In this document: piece after piece, positions 1-4,928 of the stretch | How the letters are laid out: each line of letters begins with the position of its first letter | Position numbering within the stretch: the stretch's first letter is position 1 | DNA from: an uncultured Oscillospiraceae bacterium | GTDB taxonomy: Bacteria; Bacillota; Clostridia; Oscillospirales; Acutalibacteraceae | Reading direction: 5' to 3' | Length of the DNA stretch: 9,209 bases | NCBI GenBank assembly: GCA_900552925.1 | Contig: USBH01000054.1 | Span: forward strand, 1 to 9,209 | Notes under the pieces: generated by a model | Seen by the model: the letters and a program-made list of their open reading frames with translations, nothing else | What the model was told of the DNA's origin: nothing | Databases searched by the model: none | Position numbers and translations under genes: made by a program

Positions 1-48
1 CGAGATTAGCTGCAGTCTCGTGGGCTCGGAGATGTGTATAAGAGACAG
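1..48 (+). other. Nextera i7-side sequencing adapter (artefact)
   Basis: Not genomic. Bases 30-48 are the 19-bp Tn5 mosaic end AGATGTGTATAAGAGACAG. Bases 15-29 are the Nextera Read 2 sequence GTCTCGTGGGCTCGG. Bases 7-14 (TAGCTGCA) occupy the 8-base i7 index slot and bases 1-6 (CGAGAT) match the end of the P7 oligonucleotide. The order P7-index-adapter-mosaic end is exactly that of the library construct, so native DNA starts at about 49. I recall TGCAGCTA, the reverse complement of the index, as a Nextera XT v2 i7 index, but this should be checked against the index list. Confidence 0.98.
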
Positions 49-1388
49 CGCTGGCGCCGTTGCTCGCCTTTGTCGGCGTTGCGCTCGTCGTCTTTCTCAA
101 AAAGCCGATCCTGCACCACTGGGGGCAGATCATCGCCGGTCTCGGCGTCCTGTTCCTCGGCATGGGCATGATGAGCGACGCGATGGCGCCGCTGCGCGAG
201 TCCGAATTCTTCATCAACCTGATGACGCAGATGTCGAACCCGCTGCTCGGCATCCTCGTCGGCATGGTCTTCACGGCGATCATCCAGTCGTCCTCGGCCT
301 CGGTCGGCATCCTGCAGACGCTCGCCTCGAGCGGCCTGATCGGCCTGCACAGCGCGGCCTTCATTCTGTTCGGCCAGAACATCGGCACCTGCATCACGGC
401 CGTGCTGGCTTCGATCGGCACAAGCCGCAACGCAAAGCGCACGACGATCATCCACCTGCTCTTCAACGTCATCGGTACCGTGATCTTCACGACGATCTGC
501 ATCCTGACGCCGCTGACCGACCTGTTTGAATCGCTGCTTCCCACATCGCCGGCCGGCCAGATCGCAGCGCTGCACACCACCTTCAACATCACGACGACGC
601 TGCTGCTCCTGCCCTTCGGCACGCAGCTTGCGAAGATCGCCGAGCGCATCCTGCCCGACCGCGCTTCGGACAACGTCAACCAGCGCCGCCTGCTGTACAT
701 CAAGCCGGTCGACCACACCCATGAGCAGCACCGCATCGGCACCTCGGCCATCGCGATCAACGGCATCAGCCGCGAGCTCAACCGCATGGCGGAAATCGTC
801 GAAAACAACGTGCGCGAGAGCTTCCTCACCGTGCTGGACGGCACGCCGAAGCGCCTGCCCGCGGTGGAGGACACCGAGGAGACGATCGACTTCCTCAACA
901 AGGAGATTTCCAGCTACATCTCCTCGGTCATCGTCTATGAGACGAACGAGGCCGACTCGGCGCGCATCAGCGCGTTCTTCAAGATCTCCGGCAACCTGGA
1001 GCGCATCGGCGACCACGCGATGAACATCAGCGAATATACAAAGCTGATGGAGCAGAAAAAGATCGACTTCTCCGAGGACACCAAGGCGGAGATCCGCCAG
1101 ATGCAGACGGTCAGCCTCGAGGCCATGCAGCTGATCTACCCGCTGGAGTCGATCACCGCGGCCCGGCTGGAGAAGATCGCCCAGCTCGAGCAGAAGATCG
1201 ACGACATGACCGACGCCATGCGGCAGAACCAGATTCAGCGCATGCATGCGGGCGCAGACGAGTCCGCCGTCATCTATTCCGAGCTGCTGACGGACTTCGA
1301 GCGCATCGGCGACCACATCCTCAACATCGGCGAGGCCATGACGCAGATCTCTGCGCCGGAATACGCCTACAGCCCGGCAGAAGAATAA
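49..1388 (+). CDS. Na/Pi cotransporter family protein, C-terminal PhoU-like domain (5' truncated)
   Basis: This is a probable inner-membrane sodium-dependent phosphate transporter of the Na/Pi-cotransporter II family, bearing the cytoplasmic PhoU-like helical tail common in bacterial members. The frame is open from the adapter junction, beginning L-A-P-L-L-A-F. A TTG at 60 is the first nominal start codon but lies inside a membrane helix, so the real start is off the contig; roughly 100 or more N-terminal residues, including the first repeat, are missing. Counting from the TTG codon, hydrophobic helices lie near 1-12, 22-38, 61-75, 134-150 and 168-190. The family signatures QSSSA (76-80) and GQNIGTCITA (105-114) mark the second repeat. 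The region from about 230 on is charged and helical. It carries two copies of the PhoU metal-site pattern, LERIGDHAMNI (313-323) and FERIGDHILNI (413-423). It ends with TAA just before a terminator. Family assignment is firm; the ion and substrate are by family only. Confidence 0.93.
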
Positions 1389-1393
1389 AGCCA

Positions 1394-1427
1394 AAGCGGA
1401 CGCTCCTGCAGCGCCCGCTTCTTTTTT
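1394..1427 (+). terminator. Intrinsic terminator of the Na/Pi cotransporter gene
   Basis: The 11-base arms AAGCGGACGCT (1394-1404) and AGCGCCCGCTT (1410-1420) pair with one A/C mismatch around a 5-base loop. They are followed by CTTTTTT (1421-1427). The hairpin begins five bases after the stop codon. Confidence 0.88.
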
Positions 1428-1449
1428 CCTATCCCGATGGATTTTTCCG

Positions 1450-1478
1450 TTGATTCTGCCCGCCCGCAGGCGTAGAAT
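1450..1478 (+). promoter_or_regulatory. Sigma-A promoter for the nitroreductase gene
   Basis: A -35 box TTGATT (1450-1455) and a -10 box TAGAAT (1473-1478) are separated by exactly 17 bases. They sit downstream of the previous terminator and upstream of the nitroreductase, giving an untranslated leader of about 80 nt. Confidence 0.6.
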
Positions 1479-1495
1479 AAAGGCGAAAAGGACAC

Positions 1496-1524
1496 GGGCA
1501 GCCGCGCCCTGCGCGCCGCTGCCC
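1496..1524 (+). promoter_or_regulatory. Hairpin in the nitroreductase 5' leader
   Basis: GGGCAGC (1496-1502) and GCTGCCC (1518-1524) form a perfect 7-bp stem, with further GCGC pairing possible inside. It lies between the predicted transcription start and the ribosome binding site and has no U-tract. It may stabilise the mRNA or affect translation; no known riboswitch is recognised. Confidence 0.4.
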
Positions 1525-1563
1525 ACCCATCATTTTGAAACTTTATAAGGAAAGGTGATCGCA

Positions 1564-2061
1564 ATGGATGCCATTTTCACAAGAACCAGCGTGCGCGCTT
1601 ACGCGGACCGGCCGGTCGAGCCCGAAAAGCTGGAACGACTGCTGCGGGCCGGCATGGCGGCGCCCTCCGCGCGCAACCAGCAGCCCTGGGAGTTTTACGT
1701 GACCACCGACAGGGCGCGGCTTCAGGCCCTGTCCGGCTGCAGCCCCTACGTCGGCTTCGTCAAAAACGCGGGGGCCGCCATCGTGCCCTGTTACCGCAAA
1801 GAGGGGCTCACCGCGCCCGACTACGCGCTGATCGACCTGAGCGCCGCAACCGAAAACATTCTGCTCGAGGCGGAGTCGCTCGGCCTCGGCGCCGTGTGGT
1901 GCGGCATCGCCCCGGGCCGCGAGCGCATGGAAGCGGTGCGCGCGGCGCTCGGCGTCGACGCGGCGCTCGAGCCGTTTGCGATCCTCTCGATCGGCTACCC
2001 GCTCAAGCCCGCGCAGCAGCAGGACCGCTACGACCCCGCCCGCGTCCACTTCGTGCGGTGA
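1564..2061 (+). CDS. Nitroreductase family protein (FMN-dependent oxidoreductase)
   Basis: A 165-residue flavoprotein of the nitroreductase superfamily, expected to be a cytoplasmic FMN enzyme using NAD(P)H; the physiological electron acceptor cannot be told from sequence. The N-terminal FMN-contact motif RTSVRAY spans residues 7-13. PSARNQQPW (34-42) is the typical second phosphate/flavin loop. GLGAVWCGI (107-115) and LSIGYP (141-146) are the conserved C-terminal motifs. The length fits the short subgroup. The ATG at 1564 is preferred to the in-frame GTG at 1555, because AGGTGAT (1553-1559) is an excellent Shine-Dalgarno for the ATG and would otherwise overlap the start. The gene appears monocistronic, with its own promoter at 1450-1478. 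Its TGA (2059-2061) is separated by a single base from the stop codon of the convergent regulator, so there is no room for a terminator between them. Confidence 0.92.
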   Translation: MDAIFTRTSVRAYADRPVEPEKLERLLRAGMAAPSARNQQPWEFYVTTDRARLQALSGCSPYVGFVKNAGAAIVPCYRKEGLTAPDYALIDLSAATENILLEAESLGLGAVWCGIAPGRERMEAVRAALGVDAALEPFAILSIGYPLKPAQQQDRYDPARVHFVR

Positions 2062-2062
2062 G

Positions 2063-2293
2063 CTATTTCGGATGCTGCGGCCGCGGGTAGGGCCGCGGGT
2101 CGTCCGTGACGCCGAGCAGATAATCGACGCTCGTGCCGTAAAACGCCGCAAGCCGGATCAGGACCCCGGTCGGGATGTCCCGCTTGCCGATCTCGTAGTG
2201 CGAGTAGCAGACCTGCGTGCAGTTCAGGTAGGCGGCGATGTCCTTCTGCAGCAGGTCCCGGTCCTCCCGCATATCGCGTATCCTCTTATACAT
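2063..2293 (-). CDS. Small XRE-family helix-turn-helix transcriptional regulator
   Basis: A 76-residue, single-domain DNA-binding protein of the Cro/C1 (XRE, HTH_3) type. The helix-turn-helix bundle covers about residues 5-59, with LLQKDIAAYLNCTQ (14-27) as helices 2-3, YSHYEIGKRDIP (30-41) following, and LIRLAAFYGTSVDYLLG (45-61) as the closing helices. The tail VTDDPRPYP is typical of small clostridial XRE proteins. The ATG at 2293 was chosen because the domain begins there; upstream in-frame codons translate an AT-rich promoter region and are not protein-like. The Shine-Dalgarno is only moderate (AGAGGCGGG, a little distant). The gene is convergent with the nitroreductase and divergent from a predicted small RNA. 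A perfect inverted repeat lies about 50 bases upstream, and a further half-site overlaps its start codon, so autoregulation is likely. No effector or sensor domain is present. Confidence 0.9.
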   Translation of the reverse strand: MYKRIRDMREDRDLLQKDIAAYLNCTQVCYSHYEIGKRDIPTGVLIRLAAFYGTSVDYLLGVTDDPRPYPRPQHPK

Positions 2294-2334
2294 TTTGTTT
2301 GCCCGCCTCTTTTCTCGAAAACCTTCTAAAGAAA

Positions 2335-2366
2335 AGTATAGGCAAAACAAAATGTTATCTTGACAA
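2335..2366 (-). promoter_or_regulatory. Possible promoter of the XRE regulator gene
   Basis: On the minus strand TATACT (2340-2335) is a good -10 box. TTGTCA (2366-2361) lies 20 bases upstream, too far for an ideal -35, so this promoter is weak or uses another -35. Both elements fall inside or beside the inverted repeat at 2344-2383. Confidence 0.35.
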
Positions 2367-2383
2367 ATATAACATTTTGTTTT
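2344..2383. promoter_or_regulatory. Perfect 15-bp inverted repeat: probable operator of the XRE regulator
   Basis: AAAACAAAATGTTAT (2344-2358) and ATAACATTTTGTTTT (2369-2383) are exact reverse complements, 15 of 15, separated by the 10-base spacer CTTGACAAAT. The spacer contains the -35 box of the plus-strand promoter and the right arm abuts its -10 box, so a protein bound here would block that promoter. The adjacent XRE gene is the obvious candidate binder. An 11-base half-site match (ACATTTTGTTT) recurs at 2290-2300 over the regulator start codon. Binding is inferred, not seen. Confidence 0.75.
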
Positions 2384-2388
2384 ATAGT
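2360..2388 (+). promoter_or_regulatory. Near-consensus sigma-A promoter of the candidate small RNA
   Basis: A perfect -35 box TTGACA (2360-2365), exactly 17 bases, then TATAGT (2383-2388) with five of six matches. The predicted start is at about 2394-2396. No plausible protein gene follows on this strand before a terminator at 2528-2577. Confidence 0.82.
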
Positions 2389-2393
2389 TAAAC

Positions 2394-2577
2394 CGGAAAC
2401 AGAATAACCGGGAATTCGCCATTGCTTTGGTTTGGGAGATTTACGGAGGAGGCTCTGTCTATCCGTCTGCCCTGCTGCCCCGGCCGGTTGTCCTGCCCGC
2501 CGGGGCGTCCTGTTTCCGCGTAGCGCAGATGGGCTGCACCGTTTCATGCAAGCGGTGCAGCCCATCCTTTATTTTTG
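2394..2577 (+). ncRNA. Candidate small RNA, about 180 nt, divergent from the XRE regulator
   Basis: The transcript is inferred from the strong promoter at 2360-2388 and the terminator at 2528-2577. Its predicted first nine bases CGGAAACAG (2394-2402) are the exact complement of CTGTTTCCG (2510-2518), closing a domain of about 125 nt just before the terminator, as in many structured RNAs. Inside, CCCCGGC (2478-2484) pairs with GCCGGGG (2499-2505), and ACGGA (2443-2447) can pair with TCCGT (2462-2466). The latter hairpin presents GGAGGAGG (2445-2452), a strong Shine-Dalgarno-like run with no ATG, GTG or TTG at usable distance. Only poor ORFs exist, such as a 33-codon TTG-start frame from 2422 with no ribosome binding site. 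I do not recognise a known family: it does not match SRP RNA motifs, and I cannot confirm or exclude 6S RNA. A short-peptide mRNA remains possible. Confidence 0.6.
2528..2577 (+). terminator. Strong intrinsic terminator of the candidate small RNA
   Basis: GATGGGCTGCACCG (2528-2541) and CGGTGCAGCCCATC (2553-2566) form a perfect 14-bp stem with an 11-base loop. CTTTATTTTTG follows at 2567-2577. The minus-strand side has no T-run, so it acts for plus-strand transcription. Confidence 0.9.
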
Positions 2578-2605
2578 CATTTTGTGTATCTTTCTTACTT
2601 AATCG

Positions 2606-2616
2606 AACTTTACTTA
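2606..2616 (+). repeat. 11-bp direct repeat, copy 1 (flanks DUF1349 gene)
   Basis: AACTTTACTTA at 2606-2616 overlaps the DUF1349 stop codon and recurs exactly at 3224-3234 in the promoter region of the same gene, in the same orientation. It may be a remnant of insertion or coincidental AT-rich sequence. Confidence 0.5.
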
Positions 2617-3197
2617 CCGGTCCGGATATTCTTCACGGTCTTCCTTTCAATCGTCAGATTCTCGTAGATGCGGTCGCCACCGTTCCCCTGCGGGGCCTGC
2701 GCCAGCAGGCCGACCTTTACGACGGGATCAGCCGGCAGATAAAAGTACCGCATCATATAGAACTGCTCGCCGTCCACGGAGTAGTGGAAAGCAAAGTTGT
2801 TTCCGACTCTGCATATCTGCAGCCACGCCGTATTGCCGTCGAGATTACACCCGTTGGCGTCATCCGAACTGCCGCGGGTGACCACGCTCACCACCGCATG
2901 GGTGTGAAAGTCCGTGTGCTCAAAGCAAGCCTTTGCCCAACATGTCAAATCTTTCATGACCATAACGGACGCCGAGTCGTAGACGTCGGTAAACGCGTGG
3001 GAAACCTTTACGCGCAGAACAAAATCGCCTTCCACCTCTGTGTAGTAAAAGGGCGCATTGCTGAGTGATTCAGGTAGAATTCCCTCCGCACATTCCTCGA
3101 TATTCCCTTGGAAAAAGTCGGTTTTCGCCGGCGCGGTGATGACGATTCGGTCGCCATCCTTCATAATTTTACTTTCGTTAAGCCATTTAAAATTCAT
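2610..3197 (-). CDS. DUF1349 domain-containing protein (concanavalin A-like fold)
   Basis: A 195-residue cytoplasmic protein (no signal peptide) of the DUF1349 family, whose members have a concanavalin A-like jelly-roll; the yeast relative Ree1 has been linked to enolase regulation, and the bacterial role is not established. Typical family features are DVYDSASVMVMKD (71-83), CWAKACFE (86-93), SVVTRGSSDD (104-113), YSVDGEQF (139-146) and KVGLLAQAPQGNG (161-173). The length is normal for the family. The ATG at 3197 is preceded by a perfect GGAGGAG (3210-3204) at six bases. It has its own promoter (3236-3265) and a palindromic operator just upstream of the ribosome binding site, so it is probably a regulated single-gene unit. 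Sampled lines are only about 50-60 percent G+C, below the neighbours, and the gene lies between 11-base direct repeats; both are consistent with acquisition by transfer. A carbohydrate ligand is an inference from the fold. Confidence 0.85.
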   Translation of the reverse strand: MNFKWLNESKIMKDGDRIVITAPAKTDFFQGNIEECAEGILPESLSNAPFYYTEVEGDFVLRVKVSHAFTDVYDSASVMVMKDLTCWAKACFEHTDFHTHAVVSVVTRGSSDDANGCNLDGNTAWLQICRVGNNFAFHYSVDGEQFYMMRYFYLPADPVVKVGLLAQAPQGNGGDRIYENLTIERKTVKNIRTGK

Positions 3198-3213
3198 GCC
3201 ATTCTCCTCCGTT

Positions 3214-3231
3214 GTAAAGTTTTAACTTTAC
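3214..3231. promoter_or_regulatory. Palindromic operator in the DUF1349 promoter region
   Basis: GTAAAGTT (3214-3221) and AACTTTAC (3224-3231) are perfect 8-bp arms with a two-base spacer. The site starts four bases downstream of the -10 box (minus strand), over the predicted transcription start, which is a classical repressor position. The cognate regulator is not identified in the window. Confidence 0.6.
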
Positions 3232-3234
3232 TTA
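3224..3234 (+). repeat. 11-bp direct repeat, copy 2 (flanks DUF1349 gene)
   Basis: AACTTTACTTA matches 2606-2616 exactly, 618 bases away. This copy also forms the right arm of the palindrome at 3214-3231, so it may have been kept for regulation rather than being an insertion scar. Confidence 0.5.
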
Positions 3235-3235
3235 A

Positions 3236-3265
3236 AATATAGCATAAGTCAGAAAGGCCTGTCAA
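3236..3265 (-). promoter_or_regulatory. Promoter of the DUF1349 gene
   Basis: On the minus strand, a perfect TTGACA (3265-3260), 18 bases, then TATATT (3241-3236) preceded by TGC, an extended -10 (TGCTATATT). It lies about 40 bases upstream of the start codon. Confidence 0.8.
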
Positions 3266-3297
3266 TGCAGGATTCCGTACTGGTTCATTCCTGCATT
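3264..3297. repeat. 9-bp inverted repeat at the DUF4317 / DUF1349 junction
   Basis: AATGCAGGA (3264-3272) and TCCTGCATT (3289-3297) are exact reverse complements with a 16-base loop. The hairpin contains the DUF4317 stop codon and touches the -35 box of the DUF1349 promoter. It lacks a T-run on the minus strand, so it is at best a weak terminator. Confidence 0.45.
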
Positions 3298-4442
3298 TCC
3301 GGATACGACCTGTCCTCGATGCGGATCGGCACGCCGTTGACCGCGACGCCGTCGTCCGCGCGAATCAGGATATACCGCACGCCGTCGATGACGCGCGTCT
3401 CGATCAGGTCGCTGCACGCGGGGTTGACGCGGATCGTCACATCCGGCGTCGTGACCTCGAACTTCCGCGTCTCCACAAGGTTGCGCGGGCTCAGCGCCGT
3501 GTCGGCGCCGAACTGCGCGTCGTACTGTTCCTCAAAGCGCGCCACGTTTTCGCCCGGCACGCCGCAGGCCGTCAGCATCGCGCGCACCGTGCCTTTCGAG
3601 ATCTGCAGCGGCTCGACCTCCTTGTTCGCCTTGTGCTCCTCGATCATCTCGACCAGGCCGCCCTGCACCGACTGCACCACGTCGAAGCTGCACGCTTCCT
3701 CGAGCGCGTCGCCGAGCACCGCGCCGAAGGTCTCCTTCTGCGTCTCGGCCGGCATCGGCGGCGGGCAGCGAAACACGGCGTCCACAAACGCATCGTGGCT
3801 GTCGGCATCGTCCCGCGCGTAGTACAGCGCGCTGTAGATGTCCGCGCTGCGGTCGTTGAATGCCGGGAACAGGAAGCCGAGCGCCGGCGCGCCGACCAGC
3901 CAGTCGATCCCGCGGTTGTGGAACGCGTTTTCCGGCACGCTGTAGCCGAGCACCGGCTTCGTCTCCTTGACCGGGCAGATGCTGCACAGCACGTAGCTGT
4001 ACGTTTCGCTCGAGGCGTCGTCCTGCCGCTCGCCGTCCCTCGAGCGGAACGGCACGTCGTACGTATCGTGCGCGAGCAGAATCAGGTACGTGCCCTCCGG
4101 CCGGTAGGCGGCGATGATCTTCTCAAAGAGCGCGGAAACGGCCGCCTCGTCGTTCAGGGCCGAGTCCCGCAGCGCCATCAGCAGCCGGTGCTCGTCGCTG
4201 TCGACGACCTGTGCCGTGGAAAACGGCATGTCGATGAGGTTCTTGCCCAGCGTGCCCGAAAGCGTGCGCCGCAGCACGGCGAGCAGGTTTTCGCTCTCCT
4301 CCTGCGGCAGCAGCGCGAGCGACTGGTCGAACGCGGCGACGATCTCCTGCCGCTCGTTCACATAGCAGCCGCGCACGTGCGTGATGTTGCTTTTATCCGG
4401 CCTGAAGCGCCGGCGGATCTCCGAAATTTCCTTTTCGTTCAT
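3285..4442 (-). CDS. DUF4317 family protein
   Basis: A 385-residue soluble protein closely resembling the DUF4317 family, which I know chiefly from Clostridia; no biochemical function is established. The N-terminus MNEKEISEIRRRF and the following HVRGCYVNE (22-30), TLSGTLGKNLID (60-71), DSDEHRLLMALRDS (81-94), YLILLAHDTYDVP (119-131) and SICPVKETKP (154-163) are its characteristic blocks. FHNRGIDWLVGAP (174-186) and LGFLFPAFNDRSADIYSALYY (188-208) follow. There is no signal peptide or membrane segment. The ATG at 4442 follows AAAGGAAAG at suitable spacing; the open frame continues upstream but reads through the promoter and leader. A promoter with TATAAT lies at 4549-4554, giving a leader of about 100 nt that is very GC-rich and structured. 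No obvious functional link to the neighbours is seen. Confidence 0.9.
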   Translation of the reverse strand: MNEKEISEIRRRFRPDKSNITHVRGCYVNERQEIVAAFDQSLALLPQEESENLLAVLRRTLSGTLGKNLIDMPFSTAQVVDSDEHRLLMALRDSALNDEAAVSALFEKIIAAYRPEGTYLILLAHDTYDVPFRSRDGERQDDASSETYSYVLCSICPVKETKPVLGYSVPENAFHNRGIDWLVGAPALGFLFPAFNDRSADIYSALYYARDDADSHDAFVDAVFRCPPPMPAETQKETFGAVLGDALEEACSFDVVQSVQGGLVEMIEEHKANKEVEPLQISKGTVRAMLTACGVPGENVARFEEQYDAQFGADTALSPRNLVETRKFEVTTPDVTIRVNPACSDLIETRVIDGVRYILIRADDGVAVNGVPIRIEDRSYPEMQE

Positions 4443-4479
4443 CGTTGCTTTCCTTTCTTCCGGCGGCCGGTTTTCCGCT

Positions 4480-4504
4480 CGCCGCGCCCTGTCGCCCCGC
4501 GGCG
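4480..4504 (-). promoter_or_regulatory. Hairpin in the GC-rich leader of the DUF4317 mRNA
   Basis: CGCCGCG (4480-4486) and CGCGGCG (4498-4504) are perfect 7-bp arms around an 11-base loop. The whole leader between the predicted start (about 4542) and the ribosome binding site is G+C-rich and can form further stems, for example around GCAGGCCGGCTGC (4523-4535). No U-tract and no known riboswitch is seen. Confidence 0.35.
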
Positions 4505-4548
4505 CCAAACGCCGCCGAAGCCGCAGGCCGGCTGCCGCCGTGTTTTCC

Positions 4549-4577
4549 ATTATAGCACCTGCGGGTGCTTTTTGAAA
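4549..4577 (-). promoter_or_regulatory. Extended -10 promoter of the DUF4317 gene, overlapping the upstream stop codon
   Basis: On the minus strand TATAAT (4554-4549) is a perfect -10, preceded by TGC. A weak -35, TTTCAA (4577-4572), lies 17 bases upstream. The -10 box includes the TAA stop codon (4552-4550) of the small upstream gene. Confidence 0.65.
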
Positions 4578-4792
4578 GGCGAAATTTCGGGCGGGGCTTC
4601 CGCCGCCTCCCCATAGGCGGCGACAAAATGCCACAGGTATTTGAAATTCTGGAACAGCTCGTTTTCGTCCCCGATGTCGGCCCACGCCGCAAAAGCCGCC
4701 AGCAGCCTTTCGATTTCCCGCACGTCCTCCCGCTCGGTTTCGGCCGCCCGCTCCGCTGCAAACCGCACCGCCGCGCCGACCGCCTCCTCCAT
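4550..4792 (-). CDS. Hypothetical protein, 80 residues
   Basis: Not recognised. The predicted product is acidic, alanine- and glutamate-rich and mostly helical, with the aromatic segment ELFQNFKYLWHFVAAYG at about residues 49-65 and a proline-rich, basic tail. It has no signal peptide or clear membrane segment. The ATG at 4792 is preferred to an in-frame TTG at 4819 because AAGGGGGCGG lies upstream at usable distance and the TTG falls within a terminator hairpin. Codon use and the third-position G+C bias resemble the neighbours, which supports coding. It lies between the terminator of the sugar isomerase gene and the DUF4317 promoter, and I see no clear promoter of its own, so it may depend on read-through. 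Confidence 0.6.
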   Translation of the reverse strand: MEEAVGAAVRFAAERAAETEREDVREIERLLAAFAAWADIGDENELFQNFKYLWHFVAAYGEAAEAPPEISPFKKHPQVL

Positions 4793-4807
4793 TGCACCGC
4801 CCCCTTG

Positions 4808-4854
4808 AAAATCGCGCAAGCCACCCGGAAGCGCCTGGCTTCGGGGTGGCTTGC
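4808..4854 (-). terminator. Terminator-like hairpin downstream of the minus-strand TIM-barrel gene
   Basis: The 17-base arms 4816-4832 and 4838-4854 pair with a single mismatch around the loop GCCTG. On the minus strand the hairpin is followed by GCGATTTTC, a short T-run (4811-4808). It lies about 75 bases after the stop codon of the TIM-barrel gene. The weak T-run may allow read-through into the 80-residue gene. Confidence 0.65.
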
Positions 4855-4928
4855 TGTGTCTGAATCCGCACCGCCCGCTTCACGGGACGGCCGTTGTTTT
4901 TCCGCTTTCCGCGCCGATACGCGCGGCC

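Noticed and set aside
20..529. Plus-strand frame starting MGSEMCIRDS
   Set aside because: Its start is translated Nextera adapter and the rest is a shadow frame of the transporter.
6..1526. Long minus-strand open frame of about 500 codons opposite the Na/Pi transporter
   Set aside because: It runs antisense through a clear transporter gene and its terminator, and its end is translated from adapter. Long antisense frames are expected at this G+C content.
1555..1566. GTG at 1555 as nitroreductase start
   Set aside because: It overlaps the best Shine-Dalgarno (AGGTGAT), which is well placed for the ATG at 1564.
2079..2100. Tandem GGCCGCGGGT repeat
   Set aside because: Two 10-base copies within the XRE gene encode its Pro/Arg-rich tail; no sign of wider repeat structure.
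2394..2577. Signal recognition particle RNA or tRNA as identity of the small RNA
   Set aside because: The conserved SRP apical-loop sequence and any tRNA cloverleaf with T-loop are absent; 6S RNA could not be tested without structure comparison.
2427..3068. Plus-strand frame covering the small-RNA region and opposite DUF1349
   Set aside because: TTG start without a ribosome binding site, crosses a strong terminator, and is antisense to a gene with recognised motifs.
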